The position numbers and the translations under genes are program-made. 64,000 bases of DNA from Persicobacter psychrovividus. Lineage in GTDB: Bacteria > Bacteroidota > Bacteroidia > Cytophagales > Cyclobacteriaceae. Below, in pieces: positions 25,734 to 35,000 of this stretch; the first letter of the stretch is position 1; each line of letters begins with the position of its first letter. The stretch spans positions 3,038,001 to 3,102,000 of the forward strand of contig NZ_AP025292.1 of assembly GCF_036492425.1 (NCBI RefSeq), in the 5' to 3' direction. Under the pieces are notes generated by a model. The model worked only from the letters and a program-made list of their open reading frames with translations, had not been told where the DNA came from and searched no databases.

Positions 25734-25741
25734 AAAGTACA

Positions 25742-25877
25742 AGCACACAACGGTTAATATAAGAATATTAGCCGATTGCGGGCTTCATTCCTGTCAAGTT
25801 ACAAGAAAGCTGAAGCGGTCTACAACTCTCAAATTCACTGCTATTTCGACTATTATTTTTATGCATTGTTATGTGCT
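25742..25877. repeat. attC-like imperfect inverted repeat between convergent genes
   Basis: AGCACACAAC at 25742-25751 and GTTATGTGCT at 25868-25877 are inverted copies with one mismatch. The pairing continues imperfectly inward (TATAAGAATATTAGCCGA against the complement CATAAAAATAATAGTCGA), giving arms of about 40 bp. The stop codon of the minus-strand hydrolase lies inside the right arm, as often seen for integron cassettes. The core boxes do not match the RYYYAAC/GTTRRRY consensus exactly. Confidence 0.45.
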
Positions 25878-26723
25878 GGCATTTTTTAATTCATTATTAA
25901 ATATTTCAGTCGCTTCTTCATAAGGATAATGCCCTACATTATCTAATTTTATTACTGTTTTAGGTTGAAATTCGTCTATCCAAGCATTAAGGTCTTTCTC
26001 AGTGAACGCAAAATCTTTCAGTCCCCAAATCATTGATTTTGGAATAGCTTTAATACTTTCACGTCTTTGCCACAAGCTATCCACCCAGTCATCAGATGCA
26101 ACTATCTGTTTTGGAAAAGTCCAACAACCTTTTCTATCATTTTTTGTTTCAAGGTGCCTGTAAATAGCTGGGTTAAAATATTTTTTATCGCCCATACAGT
26201 TTTTGATAATCACCTTACCGAAAAAGTTGAAATGCTTAATCAAAAATCGACCAACTAAACCACCTGCAAAACCACTAAATCTTTTACTTGCCGCATTATC
26301 TTTAATAGACCACATCCAAGTATTAGTAATTATTAAGTGTTTTATTTGATTAGGATTATTAATGGCATATGATAAGCCAATGGGACCTCCCCAATCATTC
26401 ACAACTAAGACGAATTTATCTAAATTTAAGTGCTTTATAAATTTAGAAAGGTTGTTTGCGTGGTTTTCTGGCAAATAATTCCAATCTACTGGCTTGTCAG
26501 ATAATCCAAATCCAATATTATCAACTGAAATACATCTGTTTGTCTTCAATAGTTCTTGTATTGATTTTCTATATTCAAATGACCATCCTGGATTACCGTG
26601 TACAAATACAATAGGTATCCCTTTGCCTTCGTCAATATAGTGCATTCTGCCAATTGGTAAATCAAAATAGTTTGACTCGAATGGATATTCTTCCTTATTT
26701 AACCACGATTTTTCTTTTTTCAT
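25869..26723 (-). CDS. Alpha/beta hydrolase of the haloalkane dehalogenase-like type
   Basis: 284 aa. HGNP at 42-45 forms the oxyanion region, NDWGGPIG at 109-116 holds the nucleophile D110 with W111 beside it, WGLKDFAF supplies the acid and GHYPYEE the catalytic His. An Asp nucleophile followed by Trp, plus the Asn of HGNP, are the halide-stabilising residues of haloalkane dehalogenases; epoxide hydrolases share the Asp but usually lack this pair. Dehalogenase activity is plausible but not proven. AT-rich like the convergent plug-like gene, and both sides are flanked by attC-like half sites. Confidence 0.85.
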   Translation of the reverse strand: MKKEKSWLNKEEYPFESNYFDLPIGRMHYIDEGKGIPIVFVHGNPGWSFEYRKSIQELLKTNRCISVDNIGFGLSDKPVDWNYLPENHANNLSKFIKHLNLDKFVLVVNDWGGPIGLSYAINNPNQIKHLIITNTWMWSIKDNAASKRFSGFAGGLVGRFLIKHFNFFGKVIIKNCMGDKKYFNPAIYRHLETKNDRKGCWTFPKQIVASDDWVDSLWQRRESIKAIPKSMIWGLKDFAFTEKDLNAWIDEFQPKTVIKLDNVGHYPYEEATEIFNNELKNAST

Positions 26724-26770
26724 TTAATCATTCATAATTTACTTGATGCTATTCTTGGGCGTCTCTGCTT

Positions 26771-26803
26771 GCATACAACAATAAATATACGTAATACGGA
26801 GCG
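26771..26803. repeat. Second attC-like half site
   Basis: GCATACAACAATAAATATA resembles GCACACAACGGTTAATATA at 25743-25761 in the same orientation, and the similarity continues weakly to GGAGCG. I do not find the inverted partner further right, so this may be a remnant. Confidence 0.35.
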
Positions 26804-26915
26804 ATATAATAAATTTTAACATTAGCACATTTACTGGAAATTATCTCAGTTTGATGCAGAAGTGTTTTGAAATCCCCTAAAACGCTTATTCGAGCCGTCA
26901 GCATACGCCATCAAA

Positions 26916-26942
26916 TGAGATCGGGGGAGGGCTCCGATCTCA
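26916..26942 (-). terminator. Hairpin after the asparagine-synthetase-like gene
   Basis: TGAGATCGG (26916-26924) pairs with CCGATCTCA (26934-26942), 10 bp past the stop. Only a short T tail (TTTGAT) on the minus strand, so termination may be weak. Confidence 0.5.
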
Positions 26943-26952
26943 ATGGCTGCCC

Positions 26953-28788
26953 TCAGGCGGTAGCACCATGCTTATCCAGCCAGGCGCCCATCACGGCAAT
27001 GGCCCAGAGTCGCTCATGCTGATCTGACTTCCCCTGCAAAGCCTCGTCGAGGTGTTGTTGCGTTTGTTCAAAATCCACAAACTCATAAATAGCCGATTCC
27101 CGACGTGCAAGCTGTGTTTTCACGGGTATTGCGCCACCTGCTTTCAGCCATGAAATCCACGGCAATTTAGTCTGATGCTTCGGTCGGGAAGCCACGGTCT
27201 CTTTTCCCCATGCCCTGAGCATCGCCTTTAAATGTGCATTCCGCCCATTCTCCAGCAAATCCTCTACCGATGAATTAACAAACTGCCCAACCACAAGGTC
27301 ATTCAGAAAAGGCATTCTGACTTGTTGCTGATTTGCCCTGAAAATCTGCCGCACTTCCGCATTCAGGTGGTCGCCAACCTTTTCAAAGCAATTTTCATAC
27401 TTCATCTCTTCCAATGGCATCGCAGCAGTTCCCTCAGTAAACTCCTCCAAAATACTGAACAGCTTTCGTTTTACCTCCTTAGGGTCTTCATCAATATGCT
27501 GCCCGAGTATATTCAGCAAATCGAGGTGCTTCTTCACTGGCAGCATACTTTTTTCAGGCAGTAAGCCTTTCATTTTTTTCAGCATGGGAATCCACGGCTT
27601 CAGGCTGTCATAATATTTGATATACTGATAATAGGCATAAGTTTTTAAATCTGACAAAGCCAGGGCATCGGCACCGAAGCCTGACAATAAAATGTGCGAC
27701 CGCTCACCAATAAATTTACTCAAAACAAAATGGACAAAGGCTGATGCTGTCAATACCGGGCTTTCCATTTTCTGAATAAATTCATCCCACATCTCCAAAG
27801 ATTTATCAGAGAGGACTTCTTGATATAATGCTAATCCCTCCTCATAGGACGTATCTTCAGCAAAGCGGAAATCACCGTAGCGTTTATCACCTTCTTTGGG
27901 GGCATTAGCCAAGCTGTAAGTCAGGGCTGCCCTTACCCCTCCAACACGCCCTGCAGTAGCCAAAGAGGTAGAAATTTGCCCTCCAGTAAACAATAAACCG
28001 ATGTTCTTTTCAGCAGTAGTTTCCATGAATAAGGCATCGACCAGAGCTTCCTCCAAAGCATCTAAATTGGTGATATTTTCACCTTGAGAAACTTTATCCA
28101 CGGACTTACCCACGATTGTGGATAAGTTGCCAGACAGATCTCCACAGTCATATTTATATACTTTTAATGATGTAAGCTTTTGAATGTTTTTAAACAAAGT
28201 TTGATTACCTGAAGCAAAACCCTGCGCCAAAATTTGACTAACTACCAAATTATCAATGGATTTAACAGGTAACGCTGTCGCTGAAATTGCCTGAAAAGCG
28301 GAGGATAATACCAAATAATTCTTGTCCTCATAATGATAAACCGACCGACCGCTCTTCGAGTTATCCACAATTATCAACTTATCAACAGACTTATCCACAA
28401 AAAAGCCCGCAAAATCTCCGTTTAGGTTAGAAAAGGATTCAAATTCGTCATTTTTGCACCATTCCATCCACACTTCAGCATCGGAAAGAGAGCTGAAATG
28501 CACCCCACTATCCATTAAGTTATTCTTAATATCATGATAGTTAAATAAATCGCCTTCCATTGCTGCAAAACAAGTGCTTTCTTTATCCTTGAGCGGCTGA
28601 AGTGTCGCTTTCTCCAGTTCACCGATCAGTAAATTATTCACCGCAAGGTAAATTGTTCCTATTGATAAAGGTATTTGTTGATAACTCAACGGCTGGTTTC
28701 CCATGTGTTCACATGCACCAAGCATTTTATTGATAAGTGCTTCGCCGTTTTGATTTTGCTTGTCCCAGATGAGGTGTATTGCAGACAT
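26953..28788 (-). CDS. Asparagine-synthetase-like protein with both active sites eroded
   Basis: 611 aa with the two-domain layout of AsnB. The N-terminal glutaminase-like domain (about 1-215) starts MSAIHLIW, so the catalytic Cys2 of class-II amidotransferases is Ser, but GDFAGFFVD and LSSAFQAI keep the fold signature. The synthetase-like domain has LLFTGGQISTSLA near residue 267 where the ATP-pyrophosphatase loop SGGxDS is normally invariant, and LLSGFGADALAL where SGxGADExF is expected. The C-terminus has RMPFLND and a His/Lys-rich segment as in real enzymes. I read it as a pseudoenzyme or regulatory homologue. The coding strand contains a cluster of DnaA boxes at 28094-28399. Confidence 0.8.
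   Translation of the reverse strand: MSAIHLIWDKQNQNGEALINKMLGACEHMGNQPLSYQQIPLSIGTIYLAVNNLLIGELEKATLQPLKDKESTCFAAMEGDLFNYHDIKNNLMDSGVHFSSLSDAEVWMEWCKNDEFESFSNLNGDFAGFFVDKSVDKLIIVDNSKSGRSVYHYEDKNYLVLSSAFQAISATALPVKSIDNLVVSQILAQGFASGNQTLFKNIQKLTSLKVYKYDCGDLSGNLSTIVGKSVDKVSQGENITNLDALEEALVDALFMETTAEKNIGLLFTGGQISTSLATAGRVGGVRAALTYSLANAPKEGDKRYGDFRFAEDTSYEEGLALYQEVLSDKSLEMWDEFIQKMESPVLTASAFVHFVLSKFIGERSHILLSGFGADALALSDLKTYAYYQYIKYYDSLKPWIPMLKKMKGLLPEKSMLPVKKHLDLLNILGQHIDEDPKEVKRKLFSILEEFTEGTAAMPLEEMKYENCFEKVGDHLNAEVRQIFRANQQQVRMPFLNDLVVGQFVNSSVEDLLENGRNAHLKAMLRAWGKETVASRPKHQTKLPWISWLKAGGAIPVKTQLARRESAIYEFVDFEQTQQHLDEALQGKSDQHERLWAIAVMGAWLDKHGATA
28094..28399. promoter_or_regulatory. DnaA-box cluster inside a coding region
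   Basis: Exact TTATCCACA occurs at 28361-28369, 28391-28399 and, reversed, 28117-28125. Near matches are TTATCCACG at 28094-28102, TTACCCACG at 28106-28114, TTATCAACT at 28371-28379 and TTATCAACA at 28379-28387. All exact boxes read as (T)GTG GAT AA in the gene frame, encoding V-D-K or V-D-N, so protein repetition could explain them. Confidence 0.5.
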
Positions 28789-28823
28789 AAAGAAGATCGA
28801 TTTTTTGGAAATGGATAATCAAT

Positions 28824-28850
28824 AAAAAAGGAGTCATATAAAATGCTCCT
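28824..28850 (-). terminator. nth terminator
   Basis: On the minus strand AGGAG-CAT pairs with ATG-(A)-CTCCT, followed by TTTTTT. It separates nth from the asparagine-synthetase-like gene. Confidence 0.6.
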
Positions 28851-28861
28851 CAGTGATAAAT

Positions 28862-29512
28862 TTAAAAGGTAAATACTTGCTTATCATAAGCCTTACAAAA
28901 AGCCGTGATCTTGCAATCTTCACATTTAGGTCGGCGCGCCAAACAAACGTACCTCCCATGCAAAATCAGCCAATGGTGTGCTTTGGGCACCACTTCCGTA
29001 GGAATATGCCGCATCAATTGTTTTTCGACTTCCAAAGGGGTTGAGGAGGTCATGTTGACCAAACCAATACGTTTAGAAACCCGATACACATGCGTGTCCA
29101 CGGCCATTGCAGGCTGATCATAAACCACCGATACGATTACATTGGCCGTTTTCCGACCAACCCCAGGCAATTTTACCAGCTCTTTGATCGTTGAAGGCAC
29201 CTCGCTATTGAAATCCTCTACAAGCATTTTACCCATTCCAATCAGGTGTTTAGTCTTATTGTTGGGGTAACTGATGCTTCGAATATATGGAAATAGCTCA
29301 TCAAAATGAGCATTGGCCAAATGCGCTGGCGTAGGAAAATCCTGAAACAGGGCAGGGGTTACCATATTCACCCGCTTGTCGGTGCATTGGGCAGAAAGTG
29401 CCACCGCCACAATGAGTTCAAAAGGGTTGGAGTAATGCAGCTCCGTTTCTACTTCGGGTTGCGCTTCGGCAAAATAACTTAATATGCCTTCGTATCTTTC
29501 TTTTCGGGTCAT
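28862..29512 (-). CDS. nth: Endonuclease III (DNA glycosylase/AP lyase)
   Basis: 216 aa from the ATG at 29512 (MTRKERYEG); the frame is open to 29554 but the usual family start is here. Removes oxidised pyrimidines and cuts the abasic site in base-excision repair. Helix-hairpin-helix LPGVGRKTANVIV carries the catalytic Lys, AVDTHVYR the catalytic Asp, and CLARRPKCEDCKITAFC is the C-x6-C-x2-C-x5-C iron-sulfur cluster ligand set. Complete and typical. Confidence 0.97.
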   Translation of the reverse strand: MTRKERYEGILSYFAEAQPEVETELHYSNPFELIVAVALSAQCTDKRVNMVTPALFQDFPTPAHLANAHFDELFPYIRSISYPNNKTKHLIGMGKMLVEDFNSEVPSTIKELVKLPGVGRKTANVIVSVVYDQPAMAVDTHVYRVSKRIGLVNMTSSTPLEVEKQLMRHIPTEVVPKAHHWLILHGRYVCLARRPKCEDCKITAFCKAYDKQVFTF

Positions 29513-29785
29513 GCTAATTCGATCGAAATGTGCTTTCAGGTATAAAATACTCAATATCGTATTTCAGATTTGGATAAAAAACTGCCCAAGCTGATTAAAT
29601 GTGAATAAAGCCGAATCAGTAGCCGTCAGTTGATAATGAAGATGATTTGGGGTTGGTGATATTCGATTTACCAAATAAAAAATCTATGAACATCTGTTGA
29701 CAATATGACGCCGTGCAATAATCAGGAGCTACACCATTAGCTTAAGCATTTACTCAGGCGATGTATTGACCGAACACTTAACAGC

Positions 29786-30931
29786 TTAAAAAGATTCCCG
29801 CATGGTAAAGAAAATAGCCACTTCTTCCCCAGGACTCTTCCCGATATCAAGCCTGAAATTGATGTGATCTTTAGGCAATAACTGAAACCGAAGCCCCGCA
29901 CCGCACATCCACTTGCCATCTCGGGTCAGGGAGGCCGACCAATCTTCCCGACGGTTACCCCAACCACCGAAAAAAGCGGCACCAAATCGGCCATAAATAT
30001 GACGGCGATATTCTGTCTGTAAATAATAGATATGATTATCGATATACTTGTTTGGGTGGCCTATTGAACGCAGCAATCGACTGCCACCCAAGGAGGGTAA
30101 TTTGTAAAATGGCACATCGTCTCCCACCACAAACTCATAATACCCTTGCACTCCGATCACATTTTTGGGTGAACCAATCGACCAAAAGGAGGCCAAATCA
30201 AGCTCAAAATGCTGAAAAGTAAAATCACCGAAATAATAGCGGTAATCAAAAGTAAAAATCTCACCTTTGGTAGGATAGAGAATGTCATTTCTCGTGTCGA
30301 AACGCGCATCAAGCCCTATTCCCGTTAAAAAACCTCCTTCATACCCATTTATATTTTCATTCAGTCCGCCATTCGAGAAGCCTGAATTGCTTACCCAGGA
30401 AAGGTCATAAGAACCTCCCAGAAAGAACTTGTCCGTGATAGGGTGCAACACTACGCCTTCGAGGCCAAAGGTATTGGCGAAAAAACTCGTTTCTTCGCCT
30501 GTCGGTCCACCAATTCCAAAAAAAGTATCGGGAATACGTGTCCATAACATTCGAGAGGTCACCAGCCACCCATTTGGATTATAATAAATTAAATCGGCAT
30601 CAAGGTGCAGTTGTCCTTTTGTAGAGTAAGAAAAAGAGGGGACAATAGAAGTTGGGCGGCTGTACTTACTTTTCTGAACTTCCTGCAGATGAGATTTAAA
30701 AACGATCACAGGCATGATGCCCACATCCAGGCCAACCTGCTCACTGTAATCCAGCAGAGGATAAAATGAAAGTGTATATTTTGGACGGTCAATAGTGATC
30801 AAGTCCATTACTTGCTCCACAAATTCCATGGATCCTTTCTCAAAATTATCCTGCCCTTCTACTACATCCTGTGCAAATGCGGAAATAAACGCAGTACACA
30901 ATAGCATCAAAATCAATCCCTTTTTTTTCAT
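29786..30931 (-). CDS. D15/BamA-type outer-membrane beta-barrel protein without POTRA domains
   Basis: 381 aa; signal peptide ends ISAFAQ. The mature protein is a surface-antigen (Omp85-like) 16-strand-type barrel. Recognisable elements are GIGLDARFDTRNDILYPTKGEIFTFDYRYYFG (the conserved DxRxxxxxPxxG strand), LGGSRLLRSIGHPNKYIDNHIYYLQTEYRR (the loop-6 region; VRGF/Y motif replaced by LRSIG) and the C-terminal strand ending EEVAIFFTMRESF. It is too short for POTRA domains, which identifies it as a stand-alone barrel of unknown cargo. The 230 bp downstream to nth show nothing else. Confidence 0.85.
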   Translation of the reverse strand: MKKKGLILMLLCTAFISAFAQDVVEGQDNFEKGSMEFVEQVMDLITIDRPKYTLSFYPLLDYSEQVGLDVGIMPVIVFKSHLQEVQKSKYSRPTSIVPSFSYSTKGQLHLDADLIYYNPNGWLVTSRMLWTRIPDTFFGIGGPTGEETSFFANTFGLEGVVLHPITDKFFLGGSYDLSWVSNSGFSNGGLNENINGYEGGFLTGIGLDARFDTRNDILYPTKGEIFTFDYRYYFGDFTFQHFELDLASFWSIGSPKNVIGVQGYYEFVVGDDVPFYKLPSLGGSRLLRSIGHPNKYIDNHIYYLQTEYRRHIYGRFGAAFFGGWGNRREDWSASLTRDGKWMCGAGLRFQLLPKDHINFRLDIGKSPGEEVAIFFTMRESF

Positions 30932-31059
30932 TAACTAAGCAACATGTCGTAAAAGCTGTAAGTTAGTAGGTAATTTTTTTAATCAAATATACAATTTTCT
31001 ATATTTCTGTATTTGCTCACTAACTGTTCGGAGGCATAACGCTTCTCGGTAAAAATTGT

Positions 31060-31067
31060 TAATTTTG
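31060..31067 (+). promoter_or_regulatory. Candidate -7 box of ung
   Basis: TAATTTTG, 28 bp before the ung ATG, fits TAnnTTTG; no clear -33 box at the expected distance. Confidence 0.35.
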
Positions 31068-31094
31068 GACTTCCTTTTAAACCATACGATTGAT

Positions 31095-31760
31095 ATGAAC
31101 TCCCTCCAACTCCCTGCCGACTGGCAGACAATACTGGCTCATGAAACCGCTCAGCCCTATTTTAAATCACTGGAAAAATTTGTGGACGAAGCCTATAAAA
31201 ACAGTATCGTTTACCCGCCAAAACCCATGGTATTCAATGCTTTTGAGCGGTCGATATTTCAAAATACCCGAGTTGTAATATTGGGACAGGACCCTTACCA
31301 CGGCATGGGGCAAGCACATGGATTGAGTTTTTCGGTGATGGATGGGGTCGCCTTCCCACCTTCATTACGCAATATTTTCAAAGAACTGAAGCGTGATCTG
31401 GACATTGATCCTCCCTTCAGCGGTAATTTGGAACGTTGGGCCGACCAGGGAGTTTTGCTGTTGAATGCCACGCTAACGGTAGAAAATGGGAAAGCAGGAA
31501 GCCACCAAAAGCAAGGTTGGGAAACATTTACTGATGCGGTAATTCAAAAAATTGCAGATGAAAAGGAGCATGTCGTTTTCATCCTCTGGGGCGCTTATGC
31601 ACAAAAGAAGGCGAGCTTAATTGATGAAAGTAAACATTGTATTTTAACCTCCGCACACCCTTCGCCACTATCAGCACACCGCGGTTTTTTGGGGAATGAG
31701 CACTTCAGTAAAACGAATAAATATTTGAAAGAAAAGGGGTTGAAGGAAGTGGAGTGGTGA
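31095..31760 (+). CDS. ung: Uracil-DNA glycosylase
   Basis: 221 aa from the ATG at 31095 (MNSLQLPADW); a TTG at 31056 in frame is less likely. Excises uracil from DNA. GQDPYHG at 64-70 carries the catalytic Asp66; AFPPSLRNIFKEL, GVLLLNATLTVE and HPSPLSAHRGFLG complete the family-1 motifs, including the catalytic His. Length and motif spacing are typical. The divergent D15-type gene lies upstream and a dispersed repeat follows downstream. Confidence 0.97.
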   Translation: MNSLQLPADWQTILAHETAQPYFKSLEKFVDEAYKNSIVYPPKPMVFNAFERSIFQNTRVVILGQDPYHGMGQAHGLSFSVMDGVAFPPSLRNIFKELKRDLDIDPPFSGNLERWADQGVLLLNATLTVENGKAGSHQKQGWETFTDAVIQKIADEKEHVVFILWGAYAQKKASLIDESKHCILTSAHPSPLSAHRGFLGNEHFSKTNKYLKEKGLKEVEW

Positions 31761-31780
31761 GAATCTCACATCTTAATCTT

Positions 31781-31881
31781 TATTTTCATCGGGTTAAAAC
31801 CCGAAGCTATTACTAAATGCACCTTCGGCACAAGAGCCATGACAAAGGCTTTTCGTAATAGGCATGAGATTTATTCCATGG
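31781..31881. repeat. Dispersed intergenic repeat, copy B
   Basis: About 101 bp similar to 14361-14455. CGGGTTAAAACCCG at 31790-31803 is a perfect palindrome here; the matching site in copy A is partly decayed. ACCTTCGGCA, AAAGGCTTTT and TTATTCCATGG align with the other copy. It lies directly after ung, before the helicase gene. Confidence 0.6.
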
Positions 31882-31954
31882 AAAAATGAAACATTAGCAA
31901 GTGTTGAAAAGGACCTTGATGAAAAGGATTACCATGATTTTTATTTTACCCTGT

Positions 31955-31981
31955 CTATCGCGAGAGCCCCTCTCGTGATAG
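31955..31981. other. Long hairpin at the 3' side of the helicase gene
   Basis: CTATCGCGAGAG (31955-31966), loop CCC, CTCTCGTGATAG (31970-31981): twelve pairs with one G-T. There is no T-run on either strand, so it is not a standard terminator. Confidence 0.5.
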
Positions 31982-32002
31982 CTCTAATAGCCTCGATATC
32001 CC

Positions 32003-35000
32003 TTACCCCATCTTTTTACTTACTGAGACCAAACTTGCCGGCATAGGTACATCTAATGCCCATTCGATACTCATCGGCTTTTCGCCACGATGTTTTCGAT
32101 AAGCAACAGGCCCTAAAAAGGTAAATGGCATCGTCAGGCCGTATTCATCCCGTTTCTTTTCTCGGACAAATAGTAGAATGTTTTTCTTATTTCGTTTTTG
32201 TTCGATATAAGAAAGGCCTACGCCGCGCAAAGGGGTGGCACTGTTTTGCGATTGCCAATGAAATAAGGTATCACTTATGGCATAATCCTCATACATTGTC
32301 GAAGTGGAAAAGTCTCGTTCAGATTTATCCAAAGTAACGAATAACAGATCGATATTGTCCTTTTTGATACTCAATACCCCTTCCCTTGAAGAGGATTTTT
32401 TTTCAAACGTACTGTCACCAAAAGCGGCCAAAATCTCTGTTCTGCTGTATTGGGCATGCAAATTTAACTGACAGGGAAAAGCAAAAGATGATGTCGGCAT
32501 CACGTAATCAATCTGATCCAGGCGATGTTCAATAATCTCATTAAACTCCTGCAGCAGATCAGGAAAATCTTTCAATCTATTTACCGCCTGCTGCTCATTT
32601 TCAAAGTTCAGTTTCTTTCCTGCATCATCCCAAATGAGATAGTGGAACATCCGGTTGAGTGCTTCCTTTTGAGTGGCTGATTTACCTGCCACATAAGCAC
32701 GTAAATATTGTAGATACGCCTGATCATTAGCCGTAATTAATCTTTTGAGTCCGGCTACGATCTTCTTGAAATAGTTGTCATTATCATCAAGGTCCATCAT
32801 GCCTGCCCAAAGCTTAAGCTGTGTCCAACATCCCACTTTATACACCGCCCGTATATCCAAATCATGAAAGGACAAGAAGTTGGATAGTGTCAGTTGCTGA
32901 GTGGTGTCGGAATGCCAATTTTCAAGTTTGGAGACCAAAGAACGTCGATTGACGACAGCTGCCCGAATATGCTCCAAGACGACCTGCTGCGCTTTCTGTT
33001 CCATTATGATCGAGCAACCAAAAGCCACATGAGGAAAGCCCTGCGTGATTTCTTTGGTTAAGCCATAAGGTGCTTTTCCCACCAAAGCACGGAACTTTTT
33101 AGTAAAATCATAAGCCTGATGTACCTGCCCCACAAAATCCAGAACGGTCAAACATTCCTTGTTTTCCTGCAAGCGCAAGCCACGCCCAAGCTGCTGCAAA
33201 AATACGGTTAAGCTTTCCGTAGGTCGAAGAAAAAGTACCGTATCCACCTCCGGAATATCCACTCCCTCATTGAATAAATCCACCACAAAAAGATAATTGA
33301 TTTTTCCCGAACGAAGATCGGCGACTACCTGCTGACGGTGTTCTCTTGATTGATCGCTTGTCAGATAATCGGCTGCCAATCCCGCAATCTGAAATTTCCC
33401 CGACATGTATTGTGCATGCTCTTTAGTGGTACAAAAACCAAGTGCACAACATTGTTGATAATCATTGAGGTAGTGTGCCAACTTATCCAAAATCAATTGT
33501 ACACGCTGATCATTTCCGGTATAAACTCTGCTCAATTCAGCCTTATCATAGCCTCCATTTTTCCAGGCAACACGCGACAAATCAACGCTATCATCTGTTA
33601 CCACAAAATATTGAAAAGGAGTCAGCAATTGCAAATGCATGGCGTCGGGCAATCGGATTTCTGCACTGATGCGATGATCAAAATCTTCCCGAATATCGCG
33701 TCCATCCATCCGTTCAGGAGTAGCCGTAAGTCCCAAAAGAATTTCAGGCTTAAAATAATCAAACACAAAACGGTAAGAACTCGCCTGACCGTGGTGTGCC
33801 TCATCAACGATAATAAAATCGTAATAATGTGCTCCCAAACGCTCTTCAAAAAATGCTCTTTGATTGTTGAGCGTTTGAACGGAAACGAAGAGTTGTTCAT
33901 GACCATATTCGGGTTGATGTTCACCCACCCACAACTCGCCAAAATTGGCATCTTTGAGTAAAGCCGCAAAAGTCCGTTGAGATTGTTCGAGGATCTCTTT
34001 TCTATGCGCTACAAACAACAGCTTGGCCGACGGATTTTTTTTCTTATACCTTAGAAAATCAAATGCGGAAATAACTGTTTTCCCCGTTCCCGTGGCTGCT
34101 ACGACCAAGTTCCGATACCGATGATGAATGCTTCTTTCAGCCTCCAATCGATCCAGGATTTGTTGCTGATAGGGGTAGGGATGAATTTTAAAAATTGGCA
34201 AGATCATGCCCTTTTTATCCCCTTTACTTTTTCCGAAGCTCAGTGCCTGTTGTAGCTTTTCTATACCTCCGAGACGGAAATCCTCAAAATCCGGACTTGA
34301 CCAATAGGTTTCAAATGTTCCTTTGGCTTTACGAATGATGTGAGTATTTTCTACTGAAGTCACCCTCATATTCCATTCAAGCCCTCGGGTCATGGCCGAA
34401 TAAGACAGGTTTGACGATCCAATATAAGCGGTATCATAGCCCGTGTTTCGCTCAAATATATAAGATTTGGCATGTAACCTTTCCTGCTGTGTATTATAGG
34501 AAACCTTGACCTCGGTATTGGGTAAATCAGCCAAAAACTGAACGGCTTTGGCCTCCGTAGCACCAACGTAAGTCGTCGTGATAACTTGTAGCTGACCACC
34601 ATTGGCCAAAAATTGCCTTAACGCTTCTTCATAAATCCGGACACCCGACCAACGGATAAAAGATACCACCCAATAAATCCGATCAGCGGATAAAATATCC
34701 TTGATCAGTTCTGTATCCATGTTCAGGTCTGCATGGCTACCGGTAAATAAGCTACTTTTCTGCAAACCCGACACCGGAAAATATTCTGCTAATTTGCCCT
34801 TCAATTGTGTATCAGAATGCCCCAATTTCGAATGGACAAGCTTCAGCAAATTCCCTTTTGTAGCGACAAGATTTTCATCAATAAAATGATCCTGATCCTT
34901 TAGCTTTTGAGCAAGGTCTGTAATGAGTTGATTGGTGAAATTCAGTTGAGCCTGTAGCCTTTCAGCCGGTTTCCCTTTGAATTCATTGAGTACATATTGA

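Noticed and set aside
31864-32046. 60-residue open frame downstream of ung
   Set aside because: It starts inside the dispersed repeat, crosses the 12-bp hairpin and overlaps the end of the helicase gene on the other strand.
33350-33961. 203-residue open frame opposite the helicase gene
   Set aside because: Antisense to the conserved helicase core, with no plausible protein features.
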